The notes under the pieces were generated by a model. That model did no database searches, was not told the DNA's origin, and worked only from the letters and a program-made list of their open reading frames with translations. Shown one piece after another: positions 31,501-38,570 of a DNA stretch of 64,000 nucleotides. The DNA is taken from positions 1 through 64,000 of IMG/VR virus record IMGVR_UViG_3300006923_003182. One strand, written 5' to 3'. Each line of letters begins with the position of its first letter. The first letter of the stretch is position 1. Origin of the DNA: a virus. The translations under genes were made by a program, and so were the position numbers.

Positions 31501-31971
31501 AATTTCATCATATATCTTATTGTAAAAATCTGGATTAAGATTTCCCGAGTATCCCCAGCCACTTCTAGCGCCGTGGAAGACAAGGCTGCCCTCAAACGTG
31601 CGAAAGAATTGGTCAGCAGAAGACCCAATAATCCTGGATATATTCGGCAGTACAAAATCTTCGTCAACCATAGCATCTGGGCTGCGAGTTTCATAAGTTA
31701 TGCCAATCATTAATTTATTATCTCCGCGGGTCGTGGCGGTGCTCGATGCGGAAGATGCGGATCCAAAATTATCGGTCATATAGACGCCACCATGAGTCTT
31801 TATGGAGCTTGTGCCGGCCCCGCGTCCAAACTCATCGTTATAAACGGGGGGCTTATTTGGCAATAATCCTTCTTTTAGGATCCCCCTTAAATTATTTGAG
31901 GTTGTTCCGTGCCAAAATAGCTTTCTTTCGGCAATCTTGTGCAGCCTCGATATTTGCCCCGAGCGATTCAC
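28585..31971 (-). CDS. Four-unit polyvalent protein: ART-like, NUDIX, ART/ParB-like, HsdS-like
   Basis: 1128 residues from a GTG (GGAG 7 nt upstream). Unit 1: tag 'SGQISRLHKIA' (4-14) and ART-like 'KLFWHGTTSNNLRGILKEGL' (17-36). Unit 2: tag 'QRKIAKLNKVA' (370-380) and a NUDIX hydrolase (about 385-525) with 'GLWGISGGAI' and 'ESAIHEAEEEIGG' (443-455). Unit 3: tag 'MDKIASLHKIA' (530-540), a second ART-like domain 'TMFHGTSTKYLGDILKTGL' (675-693), and a ParB-like 'VEDGNHRIFQAYLDGDRTF' (956-974). Unit 4: tag 'SYKIAKLHKLA' (1013-1023) and a short region like an HsdS recognition domain ('SSGSLNLKHITTNDIKNIPL'). The NUDIX box arginine is replaced by H447. Each tag lies exactly at a unit start. Confidence 0.75.
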   Translation of the reverse strand: MNRSGQISRLHKIAERKLFWHGTTSNNLRGILKEGLLPNKPPVYNDEFGRGAGTSSIKTHGGVYMTDNFGSASSASSTATTRGDNKLMIGITYETRSPDAMVDEDFVLPNISRIIGSSADQFFRTFEGSLVFHGARSGWGYSGNLNPDFYNKIYDEIRLWDYSDKIDDLGNILIENHPGFKNRIKRQRERFYGLFKDVFISYANHLMEVEAHRYKDENIKRYNKIIEGIIRRNNQMVEGVEDKIQDYEDLIETTRNNAFKGSWEKLRVSVDALSAAAPELINIKSDNDWRHQNLRSMMPIGFSGKNRILYVVEDSGYPNYELTFHYGGNDYVDYIAEHEKTVGSTWRAVLPGGEVIGQSDGYDEEMSKRQRKIAKLNKVATDYRDEGFVGKYWGSAASGIMITDGERILLLKRSPYVENPGLWGISGGAIPRDSNGGGRDPKESAIHEAEEEIGGIPSGRFVDNYVFKDGSFTFTTFLLEVTADVMGSISPTLNWEHTDWKIVDLDEVSSLDVHPGVLLALAHFDISARMDKIASLHKIAMHIYGSGSSIVAFGSKIWRFEDDDEPIPDDIIDEINTEIGMKYKDWEILEDLYTAIDDEGRSDVLVGSIHDAPWTNPPRSDLHLQRRGGFSLDPKSSILVKKVFKELGLNNVVYYGGDDEFEASKHEIRGRVAKTMFHGTSTKYLGDILKTGLRPGVSETNYKDIAHSDLIFFTSRFDEARAHAVHTADKVGDDPMIVEFSLQDEAKLVPDYDINNKSEQTNVYDYISNKTRSSGTQGEAMPGTAMAVSREMGVYGYRGRIPAKFIDSYYILANASDIYRNDEMSYKGLSDYYEATPEEASIYFETKNELGYGQFEEIEYEEDEDLADDNEARKQSGRQLELPFSKMPFSFSEDLLGEIEDSESGYTLVRGIPFEKITMSKGQGDSTLRHLRLGRPSMTEGLPELFWDTKHEQLIVEDGNHRIFQAYLDGDRTFDAMVSSGDYNDLYSPVGDDEEKFEWGAFPNENIIEDGRSYKIAKLHKLASPLKLGGFCEIKTNFEDADFWIIRKGSKESVGSVVKSFEPQHIGVAVRPAAKSVLDSNYLYYVLMNIHAQGAWERLSSGSLNLKHITTNDIKNIPLEQQHTRGES
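28903..28938 (-). other. Internal LHKIA-type tag 4 in the 1128-aa protein
   Basis: Encodes RSYKIAKLHKLA (residues 1012-1023), at the start of the HsdS-like C-terminal unit. Confidence 0.6.
30349..30387 (-). other. Internal LHKIA-type tag 3 in the 1128-aa protein
   Basis: Encodes MDKIASLHKIA with flanks (residues 529-541), between the NUDIX unit and the second ART-like unit. The core is identical to the N-terminal tags of the 119-aa and 1128-aa proteins. Confidence 0.7.
30829..30867 (-). other. Internal LHKIA-type tag 2 in the 1128-aa protein
   Basis: Encodes RQRKIAKLNKVAT (residues 369-381), just before the NUDIX unit. An in-frame ATG (residue 366) precedes it, as at a gene start. Confidence 0.6.
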
Positions 31972-32033
31972 TTAAATTCTCCAATTTGCTTTCATTCTAC
32001 GCTTGAATATTAGCAAATTTTCAAATAGTTAAA
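31972..32033 (-). promoter_or_regulatory. Putative late-type promoter element upstream of the 1128-aa gene
   Basis: The minus strand reads GCTAATATTCAAGCGTAGAATGA (32014-31992), nearly identical to the element at 10723-10699 (ATTAATATTCAAGAGTAGAATGA). It sits about 20-45 nt before the GTG start. Sharing 19 of about 21 positions between two unrelated gaps is unlikely to be chance. Confidence 0.5.
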
Positions 32034-32819
32034 TTATATTCCTAAATCTTTCATTTTCTTCTTTACAGAGGTGCAAGTATCTTTTGGTCCGGTTACCGGA
32101 AATGATTTATCTTCCAATAATTTATGCATCGTATAGTCATTTCCTTCTGGGGTCATTCTATCTCCCCAGTAGTAAACATCGTATTCATTAAAAAATTGCA
32201 TAGCGTATGTCTTGTCCCAGTTTTCGGGATAAATATCAAAACTAGTATCACCAGCGATAACGGCCGTAAGCTTTATTCCATTTTCATCTAAAAACTCTTG
32301 GAGCTCCCCGGCCCGAATCCCCCGCAGCCCTCGTTCTGCGTCAATTTCTTTAAACTTATCCCTATCGGCATCAGTTGCCATTCTCCCAATCGGGCACCAG
32401 TTTACTGTAGAGCCGCGATACGTAATAAACGTCCCGGTTAGTGGAATATCATCGGCATCTTGCATAATTTCAGCTTGGGCGTATACCAGCTCGGTCATCA
32501 ACTTTCTAAAGGCGACCTCTCCCAGGTGGGCTCGCAAATCTTCTTCTTTAATAACCTCATAAGAGATTTTTTCATCAGACTTTATAACGTTATAAGCCTT
32601 GGTTCCATTACAGGCCAGGGCATAAACTTTAAAATCATGCGGCATTGCTAAAAATAACTCTTCGCACTGCTCTTTTAAAAAGTCCATATCCGAACCCGTA
32701 AGGATTCCGATCTCGATGGACTTATTTGCTTTGGATAATAACTTTATAATCTTTTTTGTAACTTGTTTCCGAGACGCGCAAAGGGTGCCGTCCAGATCAA
32801 ATAGGAATACTGTTTTCAT
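32034..32819 (-). CDS. Eukaryotic-type phosphomannomutase (HAD family)
   Basis: A 261-residue HAD-IIB protein resembling PMM1/PMM2 rather than bacterial ManB. Motifs: 'FLFDLDGTLCASRKQV' (5-20) with the two catalytic aspartates, 'IGILTGSD', the sugar-binding stretch 'YRGSTVNWCPIGRMATDADR', 'TSFDIYPENWDKTYAM' and 'YYWGDRMTPEGNDYTMHKLL'. It would convert mannose-6-P to mannose-1-P for GDP-mannose synthesis, feeding Gmd. The length is about that of PMM2 (246). It directly follows the cysteine synthase gene. This type is unusual in bacteria, so it may come from a eukaryote or from other viruses. Confidence 0.85.
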   Translation of the reverse strand: MKTVFLFDLDGTLCASRKQVTKKIIKLLSKANKSIEIGILTGSDMDFLKEQCEELFLAMPHDFKVYALACNGTKAYNVIKSDEKISYEVIKEEDLRAHLGEVAFRKLMTELVYAQAEIMQDADDIPLTGTFITYRGSTVNWCPIGRMATDADRDKFKEIDAERGLRGIRAGELQEFLDENGIKLTAVIAGDTSFDIYPENWDKTYAMQFFNEYDVYYWGDRMTPEGNDYTMHKLLEDKSFPVTGPKDTCTSVKKKMKDLGI

Positions 32820-32820
32820 T

Positions 32821-33675
32821 TTAAAATAACCTTTTTAAGTCATCATCAGATATATATCTTTCTCCACGATCGCAGATTATGGTTACGACTTCGCCGAAGA
32901 TGCTTTTATTTAATCTAATTTGCTCGGCTGCCAGAACATTGGCCGCCGATGAAATACCAACTAGAACTCCCAACTCCCTGGACAGGGATATCATCTTTGA
33001 CTTTGCATCTTCTGTTTTTATCTTAAGTGTTGCATCAGCGTGCTCAGCATTCATCAGGTAATCTCCGCCATCGCCGATTCCCTGAATCCCGTGTTCCTCT
33101 TCTTCTGGGCGCATAAATATAAGCTTTGTATTTAAATCATTTTCTGCAACAAAAGCAGCGATCCCCATCATTGTCCCTCCGGTGCCGGCGCCGGATACAA
33201 AGGCTCCCCATGTGCTTTCGCCTAATTGCCTAAATATCTCTTTTGCGGTTGTATTTTTATGGCATTGTATATTTAGTTTGTTTTCAAATTGCATGGGCGA
33301 CCAAGCCCCCGCGGCTACAAGTTCATTTCTATACTTTATGGCTCCGGCGAAATCATATGGAGCAACTTCAATAATTTCAGCTCCAAAGAACCTCATCATG
33401 CTTCGCCTTTCTTCGGACATGTTAGACGGCATTATGATCTTTACCTCGTTCCCCAAGGTTGCCCCAATCGCAGCAAGAGATATGCCGGTATTCCCGGAGG
33501 TCGCCTCAACCAATATAGTGTCTTTCGAGATTGCATTATTTTTTAATGCATCTTCTACGATATATGAGATGATTCTATCTTTTATTGAGCCCGTGGGGTT
33601 ATAGGTCTCAAGCTTTACAAGAATTCCGGACCTAAGTCTAACTAATGGTGTGTTTCCAATTAATTGTTTGAGCAT
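32821..33675 (-). CDS. cysK: Cysteine synthase (O-acetylserine sulfhydrylase)
   Basis: A 284-residue PLP enzyme. The Schiff-base lysine is K32 in 'NPTGSIKDR'; 'EATSGNTGISLAAI' binds the substrate carboxylate; 'SGAGTGGTMMGIA' binds the PLP phosphate; 'GISSAANVLAA' lies near the C-terminus. It makes cysteine from O-acetylserine and sulfide. It is a little shorter than bacterial CysK (about 310). CysM or cystathionine beta-synthase-type activity cannot be excluded. Together with the Fe-S genes it hints at sulfur supply, though it lies in the sugar operon. Confidence 0.85.
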   Translation of the reverse strand: MLKQLIGNTPLVRLRSGILVKLETYNPTGSIKDRIISYIVEDALKNNAISKDTILVEATSGNTGISLAAIGATLGNEVKIIMPSNMSEERRSMMRFFGAEIIEVAPYDFAGAIKYRNELVAAGAWSPMQFENKLNIQCHKNTTAKEIFRQLGESTWGAFVSGAGTGGTMMGIAAFVAENDLNTKLIFMRPEEEEHGIQGIGDGGDYLMNAEHADATLKIKTEDAKSKMISLSRELGVLVGISSAANVLAAEQIRLNKSIFGEVVTIICDRGERYISDDDLKRLF

Positions 33676-33709
33676 TTAGTCCCCCATAACTATACTCAAA
33701 TATGGAAAA

Positions 33710-34627
33710 TTAATATGAGTAGCTCGTCCCTAAGATTTTTTCTTCTATATTTTTGACCGGAGAATAGCCGAGAATTCCTTTAATCTTATCTATATTGGCG
33801 AGAGAGTGCTTTACGTCGCCTAATCGTTCGGCTTTAAATATTGGAGGCATAAGATCTAAAATCTCACAAAGCTGTAAAAGCGACATATTTTCCCCCCTGG
33901 CTACGTTGAAGGCTTCCCCATTTAACTTTTCAGGATGCTCTGCCGCCAATATGTTCGCAGAAACAACACTTTCAACGGGGCAAAAATCTCGACTCTGCAT
34001 TCCATCGCCATAAATTGTTGGACGAACATTGTTTCTCTTGCAGACCGAAAACGCGGGCAAAACGGCCGCATAAGCCGAATCGGGGCGCTGCCTTGGCCCG
34101 ATCACATTAAAATATCGCAAACATGCGGTATCTAATCCCATTTCGGATGCATATAGTCGGCAATACCGCTCACCTGTTAGCTTCTGGAGAGCATATGGGG
34201 ACCGAGGGTTGGGCTCGTCGCTCTCGCAGTTAGGAGGGCCGTCAGAGCCACCGTAAATAGACGATGAAGAAGAAAATACAAATCTTTCAACCTTATATTT
34301 TCTGGATAACTCCAAAAGCCTTACCGTTCCGTTTATATTTGTAAAATCAGAGAAAACCGGATTCTCAACGGAGGGGGCTACTCCAGACTTTGCGGCAAGA
34401 TGAAACACGTACTTGATTTTATGATTCTGAAAGGCTCTTTCTAGGTTATCAGAAGTTATATCATAAAGAGCCGGAATAAAATTTTCATGCCCAATATGAG
34501 ATTCCAGAGTTGTTTGCAATCCAGAGCTTAAATTATCAACACCAATAACTTTATACTTATTGAGTAATTCGTCCGTAAGGTGTCCGCCGATAAACCCCGC
34601 AGATCCGGTAACTAATACTGTATCCAT
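33710..34627 (-). CDS. NAD-dependent UDP-sugar 4-epimerase
   Basis: A 305-residue SDR epimerase: 'VLVTGSAGFIGGHLTDELL' (4-22), 'VFHLAAKSGVAPSVENP', the Ser-x-x-x-Tyr-x-x-x-Lys site ('SSSSSIYGG' and 'SPYALQKLTGERYCR'), and 'YFNVIGPRQRPDSAYAAVLP'. The last stretch is typical of UDP-GlcNAc/UDP-GlcNAcA 4-epimerases such as WbpP. It could make UDP-GalNAc(A) for the glycan. It might instead act as a dehydratase, but the lack of a T-D-E type site argues for an epimerase. Confidence 0.82.
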   Translation of the reverse strand: MDTVLVTGSAGFIGGHLTDELLNKYKVIGVDNLSSGLQTTLESHIGHENFIPALYDITSDNLERAFQNHKIKYVFHLAAKSGVAPSVENPVFSDFTNINGTVRLLELSRKYKVERFVFSSSSSIYGGSDGPPNCESDEPNPRSPYALQKLTGERYCRLYASEMGLDTACLRYFNVIGPRQRPDSAYAAVLPAFSVCKRNNVRPTIYGDGMQSRDFCPVESVVSANILAAEHPEKLNGEAFNVARGENMSLLQLCEILDLMPPIFKAERLGDVKHSLANIDKIKGILGYSPVKNIEEKILGTSYSY

Positions 34628-34644
34628 TTTATAATTCCTTTCAC

Positions 34645-35306
34645 TTAAAACTTATATCCGAAATAATCTATATCTTTAGAATAAAGCTTTCGAATGAATT
34701 CTACCATTTCCTCATCATAATAATCCTGGTATTTGTTGTTAAATTTTCGGTATGACGTTTTGAATTTTGGCAAACTTTTAGAATCAAACCTTCCAAGTTG
34801 TAATTTGTCAAAAACAACTGCTATATCATTATGTAAGTTTTCATATTTAATGTAGAAGTCACAAACTGGCTTGTCGTCTATAGTGTGAAGCTCCCAGTTG
34901 TTTAATTCTGACGCGTGCTTCTTCGAAAACAACTTAAATAAAGTCTTTGCATCGGCGAATTTATTAGCCTCCAGCTCTCTGCCTCCCACAAACCAGAATA
35001 AAGAAACGGCCCTATCCCACGGATTTCTTACGGCGGAAAATTTATAGTATGAATCAAATAATTCCGGTCCGATTTCCTTCTTTATCTTTGATGCGGGGCT
35101 ATGCGGCCGCCACTGAGACCTCTTATTTATCCCATTCATTCTTCCTGCGATTATTCCATATTTTGATTCTTGCATATTGACAGAATCACCATTTTTTATG
35201 CTCTGCTTGGGGCCTATGCAATATTTCTGAAAGACGCCTTCGACAGAACTTCCTCCGACTTTTTTATTCTTAATGTAAATGAACTTTTTCGATGTGATAT
35301 TAGCAT
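34645..35306 (-). pseudogene. Sulfotransferase with 5' frameshift at an A5 run
   Basis: The visible frame (176 residues from the ATG at 35175) begins after the cofactor site of a sulfotransferase; it contains the 3'-phosphate motif 'SAVRNPWDRAVSLFW'. The same frame stays open upstream for 43 more codons and encodes 'KKFIYIKNKKVGGSSVEGVF', the missing 5'-phosphosulfate loop, but has no start codon. An ATG at 35306, directly after the dehydrogenase stop, is in another frame; adding one A to the A5 run (35285-35289) joins them and restores a gene of about 220 residues. This is either a sequence error, a real mutation or slippage. Confidence 0.7.
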
Positions 35307-36119
35307 TTAATCTTCGATAATATTTATAGAATCGGGCCTTAGTATATTCTTGGACTCAACCGCGGCCTCCAAGACTTTGCATATAGACTTTTCCCTCTTC
35401 ATTTGCGCCAGAAGGGCATTTGTATCCTTCGGGAAGCAATGTCCAGAATAACTAAGTCCACCATCGGGGCCTGGAACATTTGTATGCATCTTTTCAACCC
35501 ACGGGCCGAGCATTAAGTCTCTTACATTATTATAATCTATTCCAAGAGAATTGCATAGAAGATAATATTCATTAAATATTGAAACCTTAACGCTGTAATA
35601 GCAATTTCTCATAATCTTCATTGCCTCCGACTCATCAGAAGTGCAGGCCGCGATTCTTGCCGACGGGTATAGTCTCTTATAGAACAATATCAGCCTATCG
35701 AACAGCTCAGACTTGCTAGAGCTTCCAATAACTATGTAATCTTGATTGTGAAAATCTTCAAATGCCGTTCTTTCGGTTAAAAACTCTGGATTATGAGCAA
35801 TATTAAGCCCATACTTATTTGCCAGCGTCTTGGTTACACCGATTTCAACAGTAGACTTTATAACACAGAGCCCCTTGTAGTTGTTCTTTTTTAAAAGTTC
35901 AAGATTCTCTTCGATCGCAGATAAGTCGAAGTGCTTGCCGCTTATAAATGGAGTCGGAAGGCAGAGAAACAGAATATCCGAATCTAGGACTGAATTAATC
36001 GTTCCTATTTTTTGAAACTTGTCGTATATAGCTGTGGTTACGCCATTTATTTTAAACGACTTATGCAATGCACTGCCAACAAAGCCATTCCCTATCTGTG
36101 CAATTCTCATCGTCATCAT
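35307..36119 (-). CDS. Short UDP-GlcNAc/UDP-glucose 6-dehydrogenase-like enzyme
   Basis: A 270-residue protein of the UDP-glucose/GDP-mannose dehydrogenase family: NAD site 'IAQIGNGFVGSALHKSF' (6-22), 'LCVIKSTVEIGVT', 'NIAHNPEFLTERTAFEDF', lysine K178 ('SVKVSIFNE'), and the thiohemiacetal cysteine C228 in 'YSGHCFPKDTNAL'. It ends soon after, so the C-terminal UDP-binding domain of standard enzymes (about 430 aa) is missing. Next to WbpB- and WbpE-like genes it most likely oxidises UDP-GlcNAc to the uronic acid (WbpA step). The ATG at 36110 has better spacing from AAGGA than the one at 36119. Confidence 0.8.
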   Translation of the reverse strand: MMTMRIAQIGNGFVGSALHKSFKINGVTTAIYDKFQKIGTINSVLDSDILFLCLPTPFISGKHFDLSAIEENLELLKKNNYKGLCVIKSTVEIGVTKTLANKYGLNIAHNPEFLTERTAFEDFHNQDYIVIGSSSKSELFDRLILFYKRLYPSARIAACTSDESEAMKIMRNCYYSVKVSIFNEYYLLCNSLGIDYNNVRDLMLGPWVEKMHTNVPGPDGGLSYSGHCFPKDTNALLAQMKREKSICKVLEAAVESKNILRPDSINIIED

Positions 36120-36583
36120 TCCTTCCTACCGTTTAGGCGCGGGAAGCCTGCACTTTTATCGCCTGAAGCCCCAATAAATTTTATTATCTTCTCGGTAACG
36201 TCCTTATCTTTGAATATATCCAAGATCAAGAGCCTATCCATGGCGCCTGCGTCGGAAAAGGTCTTTATAACATCGCGATGGAACTCGAGCATATCGGGAA
36301 GCCCCTCGTGATTAGAGAACCGCCTCACCGAGCGTGTCCAGGCTGCACTGTCCCTGATGGTTAATATAAATCCGCTGCTATTCGACTCGGCCAGCAGCTC
36401 TTCGTATCTTTGGTATAGCGAATTATCGATTACCGCAACTGCATCAAGATTTGCGACATTCGGAGTGCCACCGGTGAGCATGCACTTGTGCTCAGACGAA
36501 ACCCCAAGCTCAAAAAGATATGCGGCCAAGCTGGTAGTCCCCGTCCTTGGAAGCCCAATTCCATATATGGCCGTGTAATTCAC
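36116..36583 (-). CDS. Small sulfotransferase-like P-loop protein
   Basis: A 155-residue protein with the phosphosulfate loop 'YGIGLPRTGTTSLAAYLFEL' (7-26) and 'FILTIRDSAAWTRSVRRF' (about 72-89), as in the Sulfotransfer_4-type family. It is shorter than usual sulfotransferases (200-300). It overlaps the dehydrogenase and the oxidoreductase genes by 4 nt each, placing it inside the sugar operon. Sulfation of a sugar is the likely role; a nucleotide-kinase-like role is less likely. Confidence 0.7.
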   Translation of the reverse strand: MNYTAIYGIGLPRTGTTSLAAYLFELGVSSEHKCMLTGGTPNVANLDAVAVIDNSLYQRYEELLAESNSSGFILTIRDSAAWTRSVRRFSNHEGLPDMLEFHRDVIKTFSDAGAMDRLLILDIFKDKDVTEKIIKFIGASGDKSAGFPRLNGRKE

Positions 36584-37473
36584 ATCACGCTCTTTGCGAT
36601 TTCATTGACCACCACTAGAGACTCCATTGCATCGTCTATTCCGAACCCGTTGCCAGATAATACTTCTTTATACGAAATTGTATGCAAATCTGTGAATCCG
36701 CCGCTAAACTCAACACTTTGGTTGTCAATCGTTATTTTTCTAAAAGCAGGCTGACCGGCAGCGATAGATTCTTTTGGAAGATCATTTTCATCCGTACTCA
36801 GCCTCCATTTTACGTTTGCTCTCTCTAGAATCAGGGTTCCAGAGACGCTTGATGAATACTTGCTTTCGACTATGTTTTCAACCGGCGACCCAAAAATCCA
36901 TATTAACATATCGAAAAAATGTATACCAATATTTGCAGCAAGACCTCCCGACTTAGACTCCTGTCCCTTCCATGACTGGCAATACCACTTGCCTCTTGAC
37001 GTTATATACTCAAGATTTACATCGACAACTTTTTTGGAGTTATTATATCGGCTCTTTATGTCTATAATGGCCGGATGATGACGAAGCTGCAAAATGCAAT
37101 TTACTGTTCTTCCCGTCTCTCTCTCTATCTCTTTCAAATATTGCAAGTTACCTGCCATTACAACCAGTGGCTTTTCGCAAATAACATCACAATCGTTACG
37201 AAGCGCCAGCCTTATATGCGAATCATGCAAATAATTTGGCGAACAAATACTTATGTAGTCTATTTTGCCACTTGTTCTTCTCAGCTTGTCGACGTGTCTA
37301 TCAAATCTCTCGATTTCGGTAAAAAAATCTGCCCCTGGAAAGTATGAATCAATAATTCCAACGGAATCAAATGGGTCAATTGCCGCTACCAAGTCGCAGT
37401 TGTTGTCTTTTATTGCTCGCATATGCCGTGGGGCTACATATCCAGCGGCACCGATGAGTCCAAACTTTTTCAC
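36580..37473 (-). CDS. wbpB: UDP-GlcNAcA 3-dehydrogenase (WbpB/WlbA-like)
   Basis: A 297-residue Gfo/Idh/MocA oxidoreductase with stretches typical of WlbA/WbpB: 'FGLIGAAGYVAPRHMRAIKD' (4-23), 'AIDPFDSVGIIDSYFPGADF', 'IDYISICSPNYLHDSHIRLA', 'CEKPLV' and 'KSGGLAANIGIHFFDMLIWI'. The enzyme oxidises C3 of UDP-N-acetylglucosaminuronic acid with NAD. The next gene in the transcript encodes the matching aminotransferase-type family (WbpE-like, 4-nt overlap), as in Pseudomonas and Bordetella O-antigen clusters. The match is from memory but long and specific. Confidence 0.85.
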   Translation of the reverse strand: MKKFGLIGAAGYVAPRHMRAIKDNNCDLVAAIDPFDSVGIIDSYFPGADFFTEIERFDRHVDKLRRTSGKIDYISICSPNYLHDSHIRLALRNDCDVICEKPLVVMAGNLQYLKEIERETGRTVNCILQLRHHPAIIDIKSRYNNSKKVVDVNLEYITSRGKWYCQSWKGQESKSGGLAANIGIHFFDMLIWIFGSPVENIVESKYSSSVSGTLILERANVKWRLSTDENDLPKESIAAGQPAFRKITIDNQSVEFSGGFTDLHTISYKEVLSGNGFGIDDAMESLVVVNEIAKSVM

Positions 37474-38570
37474 TTTTTACTTCCATAATTAAAGAAAAGA
37501 TTAATATTATGAGATATATACTCCAATTCATCTGCTTTTAGCCCAGGATAAATAGGGAGTGATAAGACCTCATCGCAGGTCTTTCTCGACTCCAGCAGGC
37601 CGTCTGAGTCTGCGAACGCCGAATAGTCACAAAGAGGTGCCGGATAATATATATTCGAGGGGATCCCATTGTTGTATAAAAACTTTTTCAAATCGTCCCT
37701 TCGACTTGTTCTTATTGTGAACTGATTAAAAGAGTGTAGGCTACATTTCTTTGGCAAAACAATGTTTTCGATATCACCTATAGCATTAAAGTAAAATCTA
37801 GCATTCTCCCTTCTCTTTTCAATCCATTCGTCCGCTTTCTGAATTAATACTGATAAAAATGCAGCCTGCAATGCATCCAGCCTATAGTTTCCGCCAGTAA
37901 TTTCATAGTTATACTTTGATGACATGCCATGTTTTCTAATCATTCTTAGTCGTTGATCGACCCCCCCGTCGCCCGTGGTAACCGCGCCCCCGTCCCCAAG
38001 GCATCCTAGATTTTTTGCCGGAAAAAAACTAAAACTGCTCGCTATCCCGAAGCTTCCATTTGGGGCACCATAAGATTGAGCACAATCCTCTATAAGATGG
38101 ATCCCCCTATCTCTGCATGCAGCCGATAGACTGCTTAGATCGCTATACTCTCCAAACAGGTGAACAAAGATTACCGCCTTCGTAGCTCCCGTGCAAGAGT
38201 TCATTATTCCATCGACAGACGGGGAAAAGGATCCTGGAGCAAGGTCTACAAAAACAGGAGTCAGACCCGCTTTTGAGATAACCGATGCAGATGATATAAA
38301 CGTAAAAGCCGGGACTATAACCTCAGATCCCGGTGGTAAGTCGAGAGATGTTAATATCGCAGTTAATGCGTCTGTGCCGTTCGACACTCCAACGCAATAT
38401 TTCGACCCAACTTTTCTGGAAAAAATATCCTCAAAAAGCTCAACTTCGGAGCCTAAGATAAAGTTTCCATGCTCAAGGCACCTCTCCAGGCATCCGACCA
38501 GCTCTTTCCTGCTGCCGCTTAACATTTTTGAAAAATTAAAAAAATCAATATTTGTATCTATTTTTTCCAA
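37470..38570 (-). CDS. wbpE: UDP-sugar aminotransferase (WbpE-like, DegT/DnrJ/EryC1 family)
   Basis: A 366-residue PLP aminotransferase: 'VGVSNGTDALTAIL' (60-73), 'EVIVPAFTFISSASVI', 'IHLIEDCAQSYGA' (157-169) and the PLP lysine K186 in 'FSFFPAKNLGCLGDGGAV'. WbpE/WlbC transfers an amino group from glutamate to C3 of the 3-keto UDP-sugar made by WbpB. It overlaps the WbpB-like gene by 4 nt and the asparagine-synthetase-like gene by 13 nt. Substrate choice is inferred from the neighbours. Confidence 0.87.
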   Translation of the reverse strand: MEKIDTNIDFFNFSKMLSGSRKELVGCLERCLEHGNFILGSEVELFEDIFSRKVGSKYCVGVSNGTDALTAILTSLDLPPGSEVIVPAFTFISSASVISKAGLTPVFVDLAPGSFSPSVDGIMNSCTGATKAVIFVHLFGEYSDLSSLSAACRDRGIHLIEDCAQSYGAPNGSFGIASSFSFFPAKNLGCLGDGGAVTTGDGGVDQRLRMIRKHGMSSKYNYEITGGNYRLDALQAAFLSVLIQKADEWIEKRRENARFYFNAIGDIENIVLPKKCSLHSFNQFTIRTSRRDDLKKFLYNNGIPSNIYYPAPLCDYSAFADSDGLLESRKTCDEVLSLPIYPGLKADELEYISHNINLFFNYGSKK

